Shown piece by piece: positions 36,748 to 39,402 of a stretch of DNA of 39,402 nt. Each line of letters starts with the position of its first letter. The stretch's first letter is position 1. Under the pieces are notes generated by a model. The model did not search any database and had not been told where the DNA came from. It saw nothing but the letters and a program-made list of their open reading frames with translations. The stretch lies in assembly GCA_944391585.1 (NCBI GenBank), contig CALXUD010000006.1:1-39402 (forward strand). Reading direction: 5' to 3'. A program made the translations under genes and the position numbers. The DNA is from an uncultured Alphaproteobacteria bacterium. Lineage in GTDB: Bacteria; Pseudomonadota; Alphaproteobacteria; CAAHEQ01; UBA3637.

Positions 36748-37704
36748 ATGAAAAAATTAGTACGTCCTGAATTAAAATTAGCTAATGTCAAAGTTTCAGA
36801 AAAAGAAATGGCTTATTTTTCCTTGGGTATCGGATCTCCGGATGTTCAATTGCCGTCTGAAAAAATGACTTGGAAAACGGATGCGAGAGCTGTTTCTTTA
36901 GTGCGAGCAATTCAAAACGGCGAAGATGTTCAAGGAAAGGATTTTTCAGGGGTAAATTTAACTAAAGCAGATTTGGCGGGCGCTGATTTAAGGGGCATTT
37001 CCTTTAAGGGAGCCGTTTTTTTAAAAACAAATTTGGTTGGAGCTAATTTAACTGGCGTTGATTTATCCGAAGCGTATTTGGAAGATTGCGATTTGTCAGG
37101 GGCTGACTTAACGGACGTTAATTGGGAAAAAACGTATACGCGCAATTTAAACATTGATGGCGCGATTTTAGATGAAAAAGCACGAGCACGCCTATCGGCC
37201 CAAGCATTTTTGATTGAGCAATTGGAAAAAGGCTTAATTGATATTCGTCTATTAAGTCAAGAGGATTTGCATTGTTTGGATTTGCGTCGGATAGATTTAT
37301 CCAAAATTGATTTAGAAGGTATTGATTTGTCTGCCTTTGTATTAGAAGGTGTGAATTTGCGTGGTGTTCATATTGATCCGAAAATGTTAATGAGTTTGGA
37401 GCAATTACATCATTATCATCAATTTATTCAAGAGTTGAATGAAAAAGAAATCAAATTAGAAACTTTAAAATTCGCAAAAGAAAAACATTTAGAAATGGAA
37501 AAATATCATCAAAAACAACAAGATGAATTAAAACAAAATAAAAAATTAATTTTAAAGAAAAAACAAAAACGTCCTTTAGAAAAAATAGATGAATTTAAAG
37601 GGGATATCCCTAAAAGTGATGAAGGAAATAATGAAAAAACACCAAAGATTTTGAAACAAAAACCAAAGTCTATTCGTGCAACAAAGGCAAAGAATAGGAG
37701 TTAA
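36748..37704 (+). CDS. Pentapeptide-repeat protein with helical lysine-rich tail
   Basis: The protein has 318 residues. About residues 68-132 hold a run of A(D/N)LxX units (FSGVNLTKADLAGADLRG, ANLTGVDLSEAYLEDCDLSG), which form a right-handed quadrilateral beta helix. A second, shorter run (LDLRRIDLSKIDLEGIDLS) follows near 172-200. From about 215 the chain is charged helix, then a very lysine-rich disordered tail. No signal peptide is present. Such proteins are protein-binding scaffolds, sometimes effectors; the function here is unknown. A TATAAT lies 9 bases before the ATG. The VirD4-like gene begins one base after its stop, so the two are co-transcribed. Confidence 0.8.
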   Translation: MKKLVRPELKLANVKVSEKEMAYFSLGIGSPDVQLPSEKMTWKTDARAVSLVRAIQNGEDVQGKDFSGVNLTKADLAGADLRGISFKGAVFLKTNLVGANLTGVDLSEAYLEDCDLSGADLTDVNWEKTYTRNLNIDGAILDEKARARLSAQAFLIEQLEKGLIDIRLLSQEDLHCLDLRRIDLSKIDLEGIDLSAFVLEGVNLRGVHIDPKMLMSLEQLHHYHQFIQELNEKEIKLETLKFAKEKHLEMEKYHQKQQDELKQNKKLILKKKQKRPLEKIDEFKGDIPKSDEGNNEKTPKILKQKPKSIRATKAKNRS

Positions 37705-37705
37705 G

Positions 37706-39402
37706 ATGCATTTGCGTTTATCTCGATTTTTTAAAGAAGAAAACCAATCTCGTCGCGATTTCTTAAAATGGTGGTGGTGGCGAGCTTTGCTGGGGTTGGG
37801 TGGTTTATGGATCGGTATTTTGTTTTTTATGCCGTTGGCTTATTTATTTGCGGGCGGTTGGCAGGATGCAACATGGCTTTCAATACAAGGCTTTTTGAAA
37901 ACAACATTTACGGAAAATATCTTTTATCCTTTTGTTTTGTATGGAAAATGGTTATGGAATGTATTGTTTTTTGAACCGCGTCATGTGACATGGAGCAGTT
38001 ATTTTTCTTGGCGCATTTTATTGATACCAACTATTTGGTTTGTTTGGAAAGAAGTTCATTTTATTACTGAAAATCCTAATCAATTTACTCCTCAAACCAT
38101 GGGAATGGGGCGTGTGGCAAAAGTGTCTGATTTAAAAAGATTTGGTCTTTTAACAGGTAAATACTTATTTTGCGGCATATTTGAAGGGCATAAAATGAAG
38201 TTGCCGGATCCACGTTCCGTTTTTTGTATCGGTGCTCCGGGATGTGGAAAAACAGCCGGTGTTGTGATTCCTGCCGTTTTGGAAGGGGATAATATGTGTA
38301 TGATTATCAATGATCCCAAGGGAGAAATTGCCAAAGCAACCAGTGGACATCGGGCTAAATTAGGGCCTGTTTTTAAGATGAATTGGGCTGGGATTGACCA
38401 ACCGGAGAAGGGGATTTTTTGGCCATCCTGGAATCCGATTGGCGGGAAAAATTTACCGCCATTACATGCGGGACGAGAAGGTTATATTGACGATTTAATT
38501 TATTTTTTAATTCCGGATGGTCCGACGGGAACAGATCCGTATTGGGTAAAAGCCGGTCGCGGCTGTTTAACGGGATTAACGGGTTATATTACCGGAAAAG
38601 TAGAGCAAGCAAAAGCCAATGATTATTTTTTGGCTCGGATTGAAGAAAACGCCTTAGATGATGAAGATTATAAGGTTTTGCTTTCTTATTATTCATCTAT
38701 GCGGGATTTTCCGGAAGTGAAGCAAGCTATTATGTATGCGCGCCAAAAACAAATCACAAAAGAAAATTATTTGCCGATTGGTAAGTGGAGTATTATTCCG
38801 GACTCTTGGCGGCAAGGACAAGATGCTTGTTTTGCTATGTTATTGGATGTGATTAGCAATTCTCAGATACAAATTAACAAAGCGTTAAAGCAGCGTCAGG
38901 ATGAAGGGGATCCAACGGTTATGATGACGGATGCTTGGAAAGAATTGCTGGATGAAATTGTCCTGGAAACAGCTTATTATGGATATGGACGCCGCACATT
39001 GTTGGAGTTAAATCAGGTATTAAGTTTACCGGATAAGCAAAGGGCTTCCGTTATTTCAATGGCTTTAAGCGGGATTAACATTTTTAAAAATTCAGCTGTA
39101 CGCGCCAGGACTTCCATGAATGATTTTAATTATGAACAATTGCGTGGAATTAAGGATGAAAAAACAGGGCAGTTTAAACCAATTACGATTTATATGTCCG
39201 TTCCATTTGAAGATTTGCAGTCTTCAATTCAAATCAGCACATTGTTTATCAATATGGCAACTGGCTATTTAATGAGCAAAGGAGCTAATGAAGAAATTGG
39301 ACCTTATCCAATGGGGTTTATATTAGATGAGTTTCATCATATGCCATCTTTGCAAAGTATTTCAGATGGAATTGTTTTCGGGCGCGCAAAACAAAATATG
39401 TT
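37706..39402 (+). CDS. Type IV secretion coupling protein, VirD4/TraG family (3' end outside window)
   Basis: The first 565 codons are open to the window edge. ATG at 37706 follows AGGAG. Two membrane helices lie at about 24-55 (after four consecutive Trp) and about 108-128. The ATPase core shows Walker A GAPGCGKT (176-183), NDPKGE (about 201-206), the family segment PDKQRASVISMALSGINIFK, RTSMNDFNYEQLRG, and Walker B ILDEFHH (Asp541, Glu542). VirD4/TraG proteins feed DNA or protein substrates to a type IV secretion channel at the inner membrane. No other T4SS gene is certain in the window; 19095-19910 is a possible one. Confidence 0.93.
   Translation, partial: MHLRLSRFFKEENQSRRDFLKWWWWRALLGLGGLWIGILFFMPLAYLFAGGWQDATWLSIQGFLKTTFTENIFYPFVLYGKWLWNVLFFEPRHVTWSSYFSWRILLIPTIWFVWKEVHFITENPNQFTPQTMGMGRVAKVSDLKRFGLLTGKYLFCGIFEGHKMKLPDPRSVFCIGAPGCGKTAGVVIPAVLEGDNMCMIINDPKGEIAKATSGHRAKLGPVFKMNWAGIDQPEKGIFWPSWNPIGGKNLPPLHAGREGYIDDLIYFLIPDGPTGTDPYWVKAGRGCLTGLTGYITGKVEQAKANDYFLARIEENALDDEDYKVLLSYYSSMRDFPEVKQAIMYARQKQITKENYLPIGKWSIIPDSWRQGQDACFAMLLDVISNSQIQINKALKQRQDEGDPTVMMTDAWKELLDEIVLETAYYGYGRRTLLELNQVLSLPDKQRASVISMALSGINIFKNSAVRARTSMNDFNYEQLRGIKDEKTGQFKPITIYMSVPFEDLQSSIQISTLFINMATGYLMSKGANEEIGPYPMGFILDEFHHMPSLQSISDGIVFGRAKQNM

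Noticed and set aside
38092-38350. Minus-strand frames opposite the VirD4-like gene
   Set aside because: They are shadows of the strongly conserved ATPase coding sequence.

Overview
The window looks like chromosomal DNA of an AT-rich, host- or gut-associated, probably anaerobic or fermentative alphaproteobacterium. The evidence is the set of alphaproteobacterial neighbourhoods (glyA-nrdR-nusB, ssb-gyrA-cyclophilin, SPOR-nagZ-...-serS, lspA-small lipoprotein-pgi-mutL), the elongator tRNA-Met sequence, and a Na+-pumping oxaloacetate decarboxylase-type operon. Assignment below class level is inference. Stop codons are mostly TAA, and promoters of the TTGACA/TATAAT type with 17-base spacers can be read upstream of many genes.

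Layout. 1-1118: 3' part of a 23S rRNA gene, the 5S gene inside a long processing stem, and a strong terminator. 1123-5707: an HdeD-like membrane protein, a TatD-like protein that has lost the usual histidines, an alpha/beta hydrolase and a two-domain glycosyltransferase. 5716-6821: tRNA-Met(CAT) with a near-consensus promoter and terminator, then a secreted phage-type lysozyme. 7015-11001: oadG-oadA-oadB plus a PHP phosphatase. 11092-15556: ssb, gyrA, two overlapping small genes (one with three CxCxxC motifs) and a secreted cyclophilin. 15617-17655: a small-gene region with a 51-residue ORF behind an almost perfect promoter, a lipoprotein gene controlled by what looks like a C4-type antisense RNA leader, and a two-gene operon of unknown function. 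17786-19910: lipoprotein, chorismate mutase, and a single-pass membrane protein that may be VirB8-like. 19916-25217: cupin and ruvX on the minus strand, then rpiB-glyA-nrdR-nusB and pyrG. 25301-26279: two small related-looking unknowns and tRNA-Leu(TAA). 26436-30266: SPOR protein, nagZ, M50 protease, serS. 30310-32619: a large exported repeat protein. 32685-36659: mutL, pgi, a 47-residue lipoprotein and lspA, all minus strand. 36748-39402: a pentapeptide-repeat protein and the first 565 codons of a VirD4/TraG coupling protein, cut by the window end.

How the genes work together: most are housekeeping genes for translation, DNA topology and repair, nucleotide supply and envelope maintenance. 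The oad operon suggests that decarboxylation energy is stored as a sodium gradient. Several neighbourhoods look collapsed relative to the usual alphaproteobacterial order (rib genes missing between nrdR and nusB, coaD missing between gyrA and the cyclophilin, scpAB-tatABC missing between nagZ and serS), which suggests gene loss or relocation.

The most unusual item is the 16279-16485 minus-strand leader. It has a promoter, a C4-like structured RNA, a downstream segment complementary to that RNA in two blocks, an alternative hairpin, and an intrinsic terminator just before a lipoprotein gene.
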